From Owenia fusiformis (lineage: Eukaryota > Annelida > Polychaeta > Sabellida > Oweniidae): DNA of 64,000 nt. The DNA is taken from positions 36,790,867 through 36,854,866 of the forward strand of contig CAIIXF020000008.1 of assembly GCA_903813345.2 (NCBI GenBank), read 5' to 3'. Shown one piece after another: positions 11,040 to 22,586 of this stretch (within the stretch, counting starts at the first letter, position 1; each line of letters opens with the position of its first letter). The notes under the pieces are model-generated. The model saw nothing but the letters and a program-made list of their open reading frames with translations, searched no databases and was not told the DNA's origin. The position numbers were made by a program, and so were the translations under genes.

Positions 11040-12470
11040 GAAATATGTCTCAAGATAATTAGCTACTCCGTCCATAATCAGTCTTCAATACGTCCACCTC
11101 ATTCGAGACTTTCGTTCAGGTCGCACCATGTCGGTGTACCCACGTACTGATATCCGACTGCTATGGCTTGCCATCTGGACCAATGTATCGTCATACTTTT
11201 TTAACGCCGTAAAATCTACTTTTAACGCCGTAAAACGATTTTATACGTCGTAAAGAATTACTTTTAACGCCGTTAAAAACGATTTTGTACGCCATCAAAA
11301 CTGATTTTTTTACGCCGTTAAAAATTTTTTTTTTACGCCGTGAACTAATTTTTTGCGCCGTTAAAAATTTTTTTTACGCCGCATTTTTACAAAATAATTA
11401 TGTACGGCGTTAAAAATCATTTTGAACGGCGTCAAAACTGATTTTTTAAAATGACTGCACGTCGTTAACGCGTCCTTAGTAGGGTCGAAGTACGGCAGTT
11501 AAGTTCGTAGTCGACTAGGTCATCTCGTTTGAAGTGCGTTGTCACACGATCTAATTACAGAGAACATGGTATGGCCCGTCGCCATCGAATTTTGAAATGA
11601 TAATTTTAAATTCTAAATCACCTTCGCGTCGAAGCACGTCCATGAAGTTCGTAAATAGACCGTAGAAAGTAGGTACGTTCGCACTAGTTTGATGTGATGT
11701 AGCTATTTTTGCTAACTCGTTCGTAAGCAGTCTTACGCTTTATTCGGTCTAAACAACGTATCCAAGCAGTTCAGCGTCCTTAAACAATCTAAATCCGTTG
11801 ACAACTTGTTCTACCTCTCTCGTTCTCGATACGTCCCAGGTAGGATTGAAGTACGACAGTTCTGTTCGTAGTACGTCTAGCTCGTCTAAGTACTGTAACG
11901 ACCCTTGGGCACGTCCGTCGGGGAGCTGTAGTGTACCGAGCCAGATACTAGACTTGAAAGAGAGTGTTCTAATTTCAATGCCCCGTATATCTCTAAAGCG
12001 CCCGGTAGGTATTTTATTTTGGAATTACACCTGTCATTTCTAAAACGTCTTTCGTGCATTTTAACGATGTAGATATGGAGAATATCCAGCAGATGTGTAC
12101 ATCTACAAAAAATGTATTCTTTAAGCATCTTAGAGAAAACGTAACCGTAACTTTTGCCAGTGATGTGAATTTACTTTCAATTTTTGCAATAGAATTTGAT
12201 GACCTATTGCATTTTTGGGGTCCCATCCATCATTTCTTGTATCTTTGCGGTGGTCCAAATATGACGCATTCGAAATACGTCTTATTTCGTTTAGGACAAA
12301 TGGTAAATGCGCCTAACGATTTAAGTCGTTTTTTAGTGACGAGGGTTCTAGGTGTTTTGGAAAAGCGCTATTGTAAAACTTATTTTGCAAACCGGATTAA
12401 AATCTTAGGCGCCTTTCTAAAACCCATACGCTAGAGGCGCTTAAGTGCAGAACGTCGTTCAAAGTATTTG
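11040..12470 (-). pseudogene. CpG-rich decayed coding-like block, internally repeated, unknown origin
   Basis: On the minus strand one frame stays open over long stretches with few stops. From about 12030 down to 11746 it is open and contains WLGTLQLPDGRAQG and DELDVLRTELSYFNPTWDV. After two stops it continues as LLTNELAKIATSHQTSANV and FMDVLRREGDLEFKIIISKF down to about 11550. The DELDVLRTEL segment (near 11850-11900) has diverged counterparts about 360 bp away (11487-11540) and again near 11070-11115, so the block is a degenerate tandem duplication. CpG is visibly more frequent than in the flanks. The plus-strand ORF at 12054-12434 overlaps it and could be the real one instead. I do not recognise the protein; a decayed mobile-element or integrated viral gene are possibilities only. 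Confidence 0.35.
11195..11450. repeat. Imperfect short tandem repeat of ACGCCGTTAAAA
   Basis: About nine imperfect copies of a roughly 28-32 bp unit, each with ACGCCGT(T)AAAA next to a T-rich spacer. The last two are in inverted orientation (ACGGCGTTAAAA). The unit has CpG in an otherwise T-rich setting. Confidence 0.7.
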
Positions 12471-13303
12471 AAGACTATGTCAGTAAATTGACTTGTTGAT
12501 AGATCATTGATTGGGGAAAGTAACTTCTTATTTCTGATCCTGACTAATATATGTATATGGAAATATATGTTATACTCTAGCAATTAAAATAAGGCAAAAA
12601 TTCGTCTTTCTTTAGTGTATCATATCAACTAAATCTATTTTAACAAAAACACAGACCGAAATAGTCAAATAGAGCTTATGTCATCATGGATGAGCGGATT
12701 TGAGGAACACGGGTGCATTTTACTGTATCTCAAACGTTCTATCTGTCTATGGGATATAAAAAACAAACAATGTAATGTATATTACAAAAAATACCATTAG
12801 TTTAATACCAAACTATAAAATTAGCCAACAATTTACAAAACACGTAGAAATTACTGTACAAGTAAAGTGATGCATAATTTACCAGAACCAACCTGGGGCC
12901 TCCTGCCTAACCTAGGTCTCCATTTAAAGTAAAAAGAACTCTTTCAGCATAAGTAATTCCAGAATTCACAGTTACATAGGGCTCTTATGGGCTGATTGGA
13001 GTTGGACTCATCTTCTCATGAATATTTTAAACAGGAATTTGAATACCAACGATAGTGGTAAGAATTCAGTGTAAATGATTCAATACAATTTTGTCTTCAA
13101 CAAGGATGGGGATTAAATAAGCATCATAAAAAAACAATGTCCAAAGTAGACATTAACATGCAAAATGTCACCACCTCCCATTTATTATATAGACACTGAC
13201 TGCTGAACACCAAATGCTGAACGCCGATGTCGATGTCGAACACCATTCACTCAACGTTGGCAACTATAACAATATGTCACCACTTGTGGTGCTGACATAA
13301 TTA
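12471..13303. other. Intergenic / possible CNIH4 3' region
   Basis: AT-rich with no exon. It lies downstream of the minus-strand CNIH4 stop and may include its 3' UTR, but I cannot choose a poly(A) signal. 13190-13300 resembles 40.27-40.44 kb in inverted orientation (AACAATATGTCACCA shared), a dispersed repeat. Confidence 0.4.
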
Positions 13304-13508
13304 CTGTATAAGTGGTAATTTTGCCTAATCATTTAATTTTCCTATTTCCTAATTTTTGCCAGGTTCAGAAAATTAAATGTCGGAAATATTGTCTTTATAA
13401 TGTTATCCAATGGGAGGTTTCTTGTCATTAGGAAAATTAAAATGAGGAAAATGATGAAATTTGACCATTCGGAAAATTAACCACTCGGATTAAATACCAC
13501 TTATACAG
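13304..13508. mobile_element. TA-flanked MITE, 205 bp
   Basis: Inverted ends CTGTATAAGTGGTA... and ...TACCACTTATACAG, with TA on both sides (13302-13303, 13509-13510). This is the pattern of Tc1/mariner-type non-autonomous elements. It lies downstream of CNIH4. Confidence 0.7.
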
Positions 13509-13519
13509 TATACTGGATC

Positions 13520-13765
13520 ATTACAATGTTCTAAAGCACAATCACTGGCCTTCTTGTGCAGAAATCAGTCCTCGAGCACAATCACTGTCCCTGAACACAA
13601 TCACTGTCATCGAGCACAATCCACATATTCGAGCGCAATCGATGTTCTTGAGCAAGATCAATCAAAATCTTGCAGCACAATCAATTCTCACAAGCCTAAT
13701 CCACATCCTTGAACACAATCAATGTCCTGAAGCACCATTATAAATCCTTGAGCACGATCAATGCT
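13520..13765. repeat. Degenerate minisatellite, about 23-bp unit
   Basis: Repeated variants of GAGCACAATCACTGTCCT and CTTGAACACAATCAATGT, roughly ten copies, well diverged. Confidence 0.6.
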
Positions 13766-13872
13766 ATGAATACGGCAAGTGTCATTACTATTCTTCACTA
13801 TATACATTGTCTCATGTACTTAACATCTTCAATTATTGGATGGCAATATCTTCTTCAGTAACTATCAATACA

Positions 13873-16800
13873 TTAGTCTCCTACTAGAGCCAGGATCATA
13901 CTGAAAAGTTAAAATACTAAATTTAATTGAGTAATGCAAAAAAGTAAAACTTCATTACATGGCAATATGAAATTTTAGGCACTTTTCTCGAAGGTTTTAG
14001 AAATTGAAGATACCCTGCAATTGAAATGACGGGAAGAATTTGTAAATTGGATCAATTATTTAAAGGTCAAATGTACATTTAATAATAGAATCAATGTCTA
14101 TACATGTGTATTAACTATTTTGGATATTGGATTTATTATCCCTCCTAAACCATGAGATTAACTATTTTGGATATTGGATTTATTATCCTCCCTCCTAAAC
14201 CATGAGATTATTGATTATTGCTTTTGAATTATCTCTATTTTCAAAATAAATATACATTGGCCTAATGGTCTCTTTAGCAGATAGAGATATTTCCTCAGGA
14301 TAACCCTTTTATTCAAAACCTTCCATATAATATATATAAACTTAAAAGATATTTTCCTAAGGATAAAACAAACGGTTCGAAACTTTTGGATCAACCCTTG
14401 TATATTCAAAACTTTCCATACAAAAGAAACATCATTACAACTTCTGATTATCATACTGAATGATTACAATCTTTTCCTGTTAAGTACTGTGAGTTAAGTA
14501 ACAATGCTCCAAGTTTCTCAACCTTTCAAAATTTTCAAATGCATATAAACAACCTGGTCTGGACCGTAGCCAGGGGGGGGGGTTAGATTGGATCAAGCGT
14601 ACCCCCCCCCCCCCCTTGGCCAAAAGATATTTCAAAATCATACAGTTTACCATTCTGAGCACTTTTTAAGTAAGTAATTTTGGACCAAAATTGTCACAAG
14701 TGAACCCCCCTGGAATTTTTCAAAAAGTGAACCCCCCTTTGGCAAATCCTGGCTACAGGCCTGCTGGTTGCAGTGAGTTTTACCTGTACAGATATATGAA
14801 GAAGAAGACAAGATGGAACCCTAACTTCACCATACTTTCTTTCATATAACTTTTCAATAGCTGTCGATTGTGTATTTCTGTGGGGTCATAAACACCAATA
14901 CTTCCTGATGGCTTGCTTAGGTATCTATAATGATAATACAATGAATATTATTAAACATCATAATGATATCATACCAATCAAATGAAATAATACATCACAT
15001 CGCATGCCCATAGCCAGGGGTCTCCATGGGTTCGAGCGAATCCCCCTTGGCCAAAAAATTTTTTCAAAATCATGCAGTTTCTCATCATTCTGAACACTTT
15101 TTAAGTGATTTTGGCCATTTTGGGATCCAAATTGTCAAAAGTGAACCCCCCAGGAATTTTTCAAAAAGTGAACCCCCTTGGCAAATCCTGGCTATGGGCC
15201 TACATCGTCAGGCTATTCTATTCCACCCATAAAAATACAGTATCTTCAAATGATCAACCTTTATAAGAATATATGTTTTTGATGGCACAGATCTTGGCAA
15301 AACACAACTTTTCACAATTTTTGTAATTTTTGCACAAGACTACCTCAAAGTCATAGTTTGATAGATAAAGCTACAGAATGTAAGCACAATAAATAATCCT
15401 ATATGACTTTAAATTTGTTCAGTAAAAGTACATCATCGATTAGAATTACAGTAAAACTTGCCTCAGTGGAACACCTTTGATACCTCTAAACTGTTCCACT
15501 TGGGAGGTGTTCCACTTGTTCCACATTTAACATTAAGTCAGCTGGTCTTGGGACTCTGAAAATTGTTCCACTAAAAGAGGTGTTCAACTTCTAGAGGTGT
15601 TCCAATCTACAGGTTTCACTGTACAACAGTTCTAGATCAATGCAACTTTAACATACTTTAATGTTAATAGAATACTTACTTGTTAATTTGGAATACAGCT
15701 AAGGGAAGATTCAGCAAGAAGAGCACCCAATGTAGTGAGAGAAGCAGTAAAACTGTTATTAAACTATGGGCTACAATCTCTGGCAAAACCCACTGAAAAG
15801 GAAGAGAACACTTCAAATTTTACACCATTTTAAACATTAAACATTATTACATTTTTGATACTGTAGATTGGGTTAATTTGGCGCCCGCTTTAATTTGGCG
15901 AATTTGGCGAAATTGAAAAATTCGCCAATATAAATCTTCGCCAAAATTTAGAATGAATCCCCGGGAATTATCTAGGGTATTTCATCCAGTGTATTTAGGT
16001 CTCTCATAAATTGGCTCAGAACTGGTCAGTCAATCATTAATACTCAGGGAAAAACTAGAAAGGAATAGCGCGAATAGTAGCAGCATCGATTGAGGTGCAA
16101 AATGTAAAGGATGATCTCACAAAAATGTACAAACATGGTGAATATCGCCAGTGGTCCTCAAAAGAAAAATGAACATAGCCAAACATGCCCATTTACATGG
16201 TTATTCGTAAGTTAACATTGTATTAACATTTTTTGCATATCCGCCAAATTAAATAGCCGCCAATATGCCAAAAATGGCAAAATCGCCAAATTAAGTAGCG
16301 CCAAATTAACCCAATCTACAGTATTATTACTTCCATATACAGTAACATAGTTTCATGACAGATTGACTTTTTGATACTTTCATGTTTTGTATTTGGTACA
16401 TCATTTCTTGTGACAGCAATGGCATTCAGCTTCAGTGGTGACATTTCTTCTCTACAGATTATTCATGCCTTGTTGACGCGGCAACTACTTACCATATTTA
16501 GTTTCTCGCAGCATGACCTGGCATTAAGGTAGTCACATTCCAAGTCAGAAAGTGTTATCACCTGAGCAGTAGTTAAGAAATACATAGATGCCAAATGGTT
16601 GAGGCAAAACTGACTACATGTAGATGCAGCGGCTGTGCCGTTGTCCTTCAGCAGGGAGTAATTCAGTAGGTTTCATAACATAGTCTATAAGCTAGATAGA
16701 GAGATAGCTAGAGGAAGGGTAATTTAATAGCCGTACTAGAACAGCCAGATTTTATTTTAAATGATTAAATTTTCCGTTGTGGGTCTAAGTGTACATTTGA

Positions 16801-17582
16801 TTTCATGACTTATTTAATGAAAATGAGAATTTTGCATCCACCTGAGAAAAATTCCTGGGGGAATCACTGTAACATGTTAATGGCGTCAGATATTAATAGA
16901 AAAACAACAGTGATGTGTGACGTTACGATAATTGGTTTGTTTATAGTTGCTCGATAAGGTATATATATGACTGATGTCATAGTTACAATAGCACCATTTG
17001 AAGACTTGGCAGTTGCTTCAATCATTTGCCATATAAGCTAATAAAGGCAGGACTTCATGTGAATGGTTCCAGCCTGTTCCACAGCACGAATAGAACTGCC
17101 CACTTCGTGGGGGGGGGGGGGTTTCGTAAAAATCCCTGGGAACATTTTGCATCCTCACCATTGACAATTGCTGGCTACACCCATGATGAGTGCGCGCACA
17201 GGGTGTGCGCATCAGAAGAATGGCATTGTAAGTATGCAAAGGACCCCCCCCCCCTCCCAGATACATTTACTGGCAGTGGCATGAATATTACTGTTGCTGT
17301 ACATCAGATTGAGAGGGCATAAAGGCAACAGAAGAGTTCCGTGGCTAATGTTCCCTTGCCTTAGGTCTTTGCCGGCAAGTTTTGAATTTTTTTCAAAAAG
17401 GAAAAAATAAAATTTTACCATAAAACATATGATTTACCAGAGTTGTATTGTTGAAGCGCGAATATTCTTTGTTCAAATGATTACGATATTTCCGAAATAA
17501 AGGATACGAAATAAACAGTAAGAAAGAGTAACGTAGTTCCATCCACCAGTCCGAAAATAAGCACAGGAGTGTCGAGTTCCAT
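13873..17582 (-). CDS. CNIH4: Cornichon family protein 4, complete five-exon gene
   Basis: CDS exons (minus strand): 17582-17508, 16561-16493, 15792-15680, 14924-14784, 13900-13873. All junctions are GT-AG with matching phases; total 426 nt, 141 aa (human CNIH4 is 139). The product starts [15 protein letters not shown] and continues through [60 protein letters not shown] and [20 protein letters not shown]. These are CNIH4 blocks rather than CNIH1-3 ([17 protein letters not shown]). It is a hydrophobic ER/early secretory membrane protein; CNIH4 recruits cargo such as GPCRs to COPII. The donor after exon 1 (GTATCC) is weak but gives the conserved F-V-I-T-L-S-D junction. Every intron holds transposon derivatives. 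Confidence 0.95.
14562..14762. mobile_element. Short element with CAGGCCCGTAGCC-type ends, 5-bp TSD (CNIH4 intron 4)
   Basis: Ends CTGGACCGTAGCCAGG... and ...CCTGGCTACAGGCCTG, flanked by CTGGT on both sides. It contains a G run, a C run and the body GAACCCCCCTGGAATTTTTC seen in the family's other copies. Its right end is about 20 bp from the exon 4 splice donor. Confidence 0.75.
15006..15202. mobile_element. Second CAGGCCCGTAGCC-family copy (CNIH4 intron 3)
   Basis: Ends CATGCCCATAGCCAGG... and ...CCTGGCTATGGGCCTA, flanked by CATCG on both sides (14999-15003 and after 15202, allowing a base or two of uncertainty). The body is the same as the 14562 copy. Confidence 0.7.
15449..15621. mobile_element. 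TA-flanked MITE with CAGTAAAAC/GTTTCACTG ends (pogo-like)
   Basis: Ends CAGTAAAACTTGCC and AGGTTTCACTG, TA on both sides (15447-15448, 15622-15623), with internal inverted GGAACACC/GGTGTTCC blocks. CAGT(R)AAACCT is the usual end of pogo/Tigger-type elements. CNIH4 intron 3. Confidence 0.65.
15861..16321. mobile_element. TA-flanked MITE, TTAATTTGGCG ends (CNIH4 intron 2)
   Basis: Perfect-looking inverted ends CTGTAGATTGGGTTAATTTG with TA at 15859-15860 and 16322-16323. The subterminal parts repeat TTTGGCG/CGCCAAA. The same end type occurs at 45660-46914. Confidence 0.8.
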
Positions 17583-17768
17583 TTTGAAATTTTTGAAATT
17601 TCAAGGATACTTTCTAAATGTCAAACTGAAGTGAAACGAAATATTGATTCTATATTGACTTTATTAGGGTGACATCTATGAATAGAGACAAATTCATATG
17701 GGCTATATAAGTGGCTACTAATATCATGTTTATCAAAATAGCACTTTTTACATTCTGATACACATATC

Positions 17769-19819
17769 CAGGCCCGTAAGACACTTTTCTCCAAGGGGGG
17801 TGCGGTTTTTAGCTTACTAAAGAGAATGAAAAAATTGTCATTTTTTTGCCGCGTAAATCAAATCGCGTAAGACAGAGGGGGGGGTCAGTTACTCCCTATA
17901 TTGGTTTGGAATTAACAAATGCATGGCAACTTCCAAACGTTCCAATTGTTTTGTGGGGGGTGTGAGGAGTGGTCCACTCCCCCTAGAAAATTTTACAGTT
18001 TTGAGATGCTATTTGGTGCTTTCTGGGCACTTACAAAGTGTAAGTTTCTAAGTAGTACGCCACCACCACAAGAATAAGAGTTGAGTGAATAAAAAACCGA
18101 GCATTCAGGGAGGTCTGGGGGTTCTCCCCCAGGAAAATTTTGAAATTTGGTTGTATTTGGAGCGAATTTGCAACCATCTGGTACGCCTGTGCGTAAATCA
18201 ATAAGAAAAATGTGAAATTTTTCAAATTCTTTTGGGGGTGTCAAAGAGGATGAGAGGGTGAAGTGGGGTGGGGTGCCAGTAGGGGAGCAATGGGTTGTCC
18301 CCCAGAAACATTGACCATATCAAGGTGCTATTTGATGATGTCTGGGCACTTAAAAAATGTCTGAGACAATACATGAAATTCAGAATATTTTCTTTTGTTT
18401 TGTGGGGGATGTGAGGGGTAGCTAACTCTCCTAGAAAATTTTACAATTTAAAGATGATATTTGGTGCTTCTGGGCACTTTTAAAGTGTATTAGTCAATAA
18501 AAACATTGAAAAACAATCACAATTTTTTCAAATTTGGGGGTTGTCAAAGGGGGGGGGAGGGGTGCCAGAGGGGAGGTGGCGCTCGGGTGCCAGAGGGGGA
18601 GCGAGTGTTTGTCCCCCATATCAAAATTTACAATATCAAGGTGGTATTCGATGAAGTTTGGGCACTTTAAAAGTGTCTGTGCCTAAAAGTGCCTATTTCC
18701 CAAGAAAATTTTACAATTTTAAGATGCTATTTGGTGCTTTCTGGGCACTTTCAGAGGGTATGAGTCAATAAAAAAAATCTCAATTTTTTTTTTTGGGGGG
18801 GGGGGTGTTAAGGGAGGGGGGCTGCCAGAGGGGGAGGTGGAGTGGGGATGCCAGAGGGCGAGTAAGTGTTAGTCTTCCAGAATCATTAACTTTATCAAGG
18901 AGCTATTTGATGATGTCTGGGCAATTTAAAAGTGTCTGAGACAATACATAAGACAAATTCAGAACTTTTCCATTGTTTTGTTTGGGGTGTGAGGGGTGGC
19001 CCACTCCCCCTAGAAAATTTTACAATTTTACGACGCTATTTGGTGCTTTCTGGGCACTTTCAAAGTGTATGAGTCAATTAAAGAATTTGAGAAAATCACC
19101 ATTTTTTTGGGGGGGGGGGTCAAGGAGGGGGGGGGGGGTTATGCAAGTGCAAGATGCAAGAGGGGGAGTAAGTCCCCCAGAAACACTAACTATTTCAAGG
19201 AGCTATTTGATGATATCTGGGCACTTTAAAAGTGTCTGAGACAAAACTCTAAAATAAATTTAGAACTTTTCCATTGTTTTGTGGGGGGTGTGACAGGTGG
19301 TTAATACCCCTAGAAAATTTTAGAATTTTACGACGCTATTTGGTGCTTTCTGGGCACTTTCAAAGTGTATGAGTCAATTAAAGAATTTGAGAAAATCACA
19401 ATTTTTTTTTTGGGGGGGGGTCAAGGGGGGGTGCCAGAGGGGGGGGGGTTATGCAAGTGCAAGATGCAAGAGGGGGAGTAAGTCCCCCAGAAACACTAAC
19501 TATTTCAAAGAGCTATTTGATGATATCTGGGCACTTTAAAAGTGTCTGAGACAAAACTCTAAAATAAATTTAGAACTTTTCCATTGATTTGTGGGGGGTG
19601 TGACGGGTGGTTAATACCCCTAGAAAATTTTATAATTTTAAGATGCTATTTGGTGCTTTCTGGGTACTTTCAAAGTGTATGAGTCAATGAAAAAAAAATT
19701 ACAAAAAAAAATATTTTTCAAAAAAAAAATTTTTTCAAATTTTTTTTTCAAATTTTTTTTTGGGGGTGACAAAGGGGGGTGCGGTCGCACCCATCGCACC
19801 CCCCCATCTGACGGCCCTG
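17769..19819. mobile_element. 2.05-kb element with 5-bp TSD ATATC and internal tandem array of about 300-bp units
   Basis: Left end CAGGCCCGTAAGACAC and right end ...CCGTCAGATGG read outward as CAGGSCCGT, and ATATC flanks both (17764-17768, 19820-19824). The inside is about six diverged copies of a unit of roughly 300 bp. Each has CTATTTGGTGCTTTCTGGGC, AAGTGTATGAGTCAAT, a run of G after T, a GCCAGAGGGGGA stretch and CTATTTGATGATGTCTGGGC. The end sequence and 5-bp duplication match the CAGGCCCGTAGCC family (hAT-like by inference). No transposase is present. It sits about 190 bp upstream of the CNIH4 start codon. Confidence 0.7.
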
Positions 19820-19968
19820 ATATCGCATCTAAAAACCTGTCTGCGTTTAGTTGCAAGAAGAAGGCCATGGTATTCCATGATGCACTTTTTACGTCACATA
19901 ATTTACCACTTACAGAAATCTATTAATCTGTGCAAATGAAGGATCCCTATCTTTTACTTGTACTTATT

Positions 19969-22422
19969 CACGCCTAACCATCGACAACGTAGAGTGACAA
20001 AATACACCGTCGTACACTTTAGATGTACGATGTCACTATTCTAACTGACATGAAGCAAAAACTATGATGTAGGTGTGATGTAGGTTTTAAAAATTAATAA
20101 TAGATAACGGATTTCATGTCTTGCGTATTCGCTTTGGAAGATTGTTAGCTTTCTGAGTACGTTAAAAACATTTTCGAGCAGTATGACTCGATTTTTTTCG
20201 TAGTAAATCTACCCACCAGCAATGGTCCGTTGGTAAATGTTGTTTTTTTCACATTTCCTTTGATCATTTTTTGCCTGTAGTCTCACCTTAGAGTGTCCCT
20301 AAGTTACACAATTAAGGTCGGTTGAAGATTTATTAATATATCCACGTTTTGGCTAAAATAATAAATGTACGTTGTCATCTCGATATAAGTTATCCCATTG
20401 AACTTACATATCTGAATTCACAGTTAACCCTAATGTAGACAACCCAATCACAGTTTTACTTCAACTTGATTGAACTATTGAACCTCCGCAGTAGTCCAGA
20501 TATAGCATAAACGGGATTTTAACAAGGCACAGACGTGAACAATATCGTACCTAAAACACAGCATTGTGGTCTTGTTGACCAAGAAAGCAAGATGGCCGCA
20601 GAAAAGTTAATCAGCTCTAGAACTTATCACTGTGTAACATATGTAAAAAAATTGAACGGTTTGGCTGGAAACCTGTAGACAAGCCTCGATAGACAAGATT
20701 TTAGGACGGAAAATCTAAAATGGCAGCCTTAACATTTACCCAGAATGCCCAAAAACTAATCAGTTCTTGACGTTGATATGTAGAAACATCCCTGAAAATT
20801 TCAGGTGATTCCCTCAAATGGTTTGGTTGGAAACCTGTAGACAAGTCTTGGAAGTGAAGATTTTAGGACGGAAAATCCAAAATGGCCACCTTAAAATTTA
20901 CCCAGAATGCCCAAAAACCAATCAGTTCTTGACGTTGATATGTAGAAACATCCCTGAAAATTTCAGATGAATCCCTCAAATGGTTTGGCTGAAAATCTGT
21001 AGACAAGTCTTGAAAGTGAAGATTTTAGGACAGAAAATCCAAAATGGCCACCTTAAAATTTAACCAGAATGCCCAAAAACTAATCAGTTCTTGATGTAGA
21101 AACATCCCTGAAAATTTCAGATGAATCCCTCAAAAGGTTTTGCTGGAAACCTGTAGACAAGTCTTGAAAGTAAAGATTTTAGGACGGAAAATCCAAAATG
21201 GCCACCTTAAAATTTACCCAGAATGCCAAAAACTAATCAGTTCTTGACGTTGATATGTAGAAACATCCCTGAAAATTTCAGATGAATCCCTCAAATGGTT
21301 TGGCTGAAAACCTGTAGACAAGTCTTGAAAGTGAAGATTTTAGGACGGAAAATCCAAAATGGCCACCTTAAAATTTACCCAGAATGCCCAAAAACTAATC
21401 AGTTCTTGACTTTGATATGTAAAAATATCCCTGAAAATTTCAGATGAATCCCTCAAATGGTTTGGCTGAAAACCTGTAGACAAGTCTTGAAAGTGAAGAT
21501 TTTAGGACGGAAAATCCAAAATGGCCACCTTAAAATTTACCCAGAATGCCCAAAAACTAATCAGTTCTTGACTTTGATATGCAAAAACATCCCTGGAAAT
21601 TTCAGATGAATCCCTCAAATGGTTTGGCTGGAAACCTGTAGACAAGCTGAAAACTGAGACGCCGCCCGCCGCCCGCCGCCCGCCCGCCCGCCCGCCGCCC
21701 GTCAAGCTGACTACAATATCGTACCTCTTGTTAGGTACGATAAAAAGTCATCTTCGACTAGCAAGTATATATCTCTCTATTAATAGTTCTCTCTATCAAC
21801 TTCTTAAAATTATTAAAATTCATAAAAGTGTATCTTTTTAGTTAAAATACAGACGCAAAATGATCAAGAGGTTGGAGGCTAACACCCCATGATCATATAT
21901 TAATCACCACACCAACACTTTTATAAAATAAAATAACATTCAACAAGATTTAAAAATCATATTTACCTTATCTTTAGAACATCTGTTTAGGGATAATTGT
22001 ACATGTTCGTTGAACATAACTTGTTACTCATTAAACCTGGATTTTGAAATAAAATCATTGCATTGTACATCTCGTGGATTTCAATTACACTGACACGTAC
22101 AGTGGAGTAGATAACGTACACTTCTGATTTTATAAAATTAGTATTCATCAAATCTTCACTTATCCTAAATTATGTAGTTTAGAGAAACATATTCTCATCA
22201 AAATAATCGACACTCTTAGGCGACAGGGGAAAGCTAAATGTTTTCCAAAGCGAATACACACGACATTAAACATGAAATCTTTCAAGTATTCCTAAGGTTA
22301 CATTTTAAAACCTACATCCTACATCATTGTTATACTTCAAATCAGTTAATAGTGACACCGTATATCTAAAGTGTACGACGGTATATTTTATCACTGTACG
22401 TTGTCGACGGTTATTAGGCGTG
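19969..22422. mobile_element. 2.45-kb non-autonomous element with about 190-bp terminal inverted repeats and TTATT TSD
   Basis: Ends CACGCCTAA at 19969 and its complement at 22422, flanked by TTATT (19964-19968, 22423-22427). The inverted repeat extends about 190 bp inward; shared blocks include CGTCGTACACTTTAGAT, GATGTAGGTTTTAAAA, ATTTCATGT and GTATTCGCTTTGGAA. The core holds a tandem array (about 20680-21660) and a CCGCC-type GC-rich microsatellite. No transposase ORF is visible. Confidence 0.75.
20680..21715. repeat. About six tandem copies of a 160-bp unit plus GC-rich microsatellite
   Basis: Unit landmarks AACCTGTAGACAAGTCTTG, AAAATGGCCACCTTAAAATT, AACTAATCAGTTCTTGA and CATCCCTGAAAATTTCAG recur at steps of about 160 bp. 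The array ends in a CCGCC/CCCG microsatellite (21659-21702), followed by the palindrome GTACCTCTTGTTAGGTAC. Confidence 0.85.
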
Positions 22423-22586
22423 TTATTTAAATTACAAATGTACGGAGGGAAAATTGATGTTCATAGTTTTCATAGACATTTGAGGGATCCTGCTAGTCCA
22501 TGCTGTAGCAGAGAGCCAGAAAATCTGCAAAGTGTATTATTCTATGGTAAATTGATCAAACTTTAACCTTCAGCCACTCTTATTTT

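Noticed and set aside
12054-12434. 126-codon plus-strand ORF as a gene
   Set aside because: No recognisable domain, overlaps the minus-strand coding-like block, no splice or promoter support; kept only as an alternative reading of that block.
17018-17421. Overlapping ORFs on both strands in CNIH4 intron 1
   Set aside because: They cross poly-G and poly-C tracts between proven CNIH4 exons and show no homology.
13873-17582. Assignment to CNIH1, which in human lies on the same chromosome arm as WDHD1
   Set aside because: The sequence blocks ([17 protein letters not shown], short C terminus) are those of CNIH4.
21659-21702. GC-rich CCGCC tract as a CpG-island promoter
   Set aside because: It is a simple repeat at the end of the 160-bp array inside a TIR element, with no gene start nearby.
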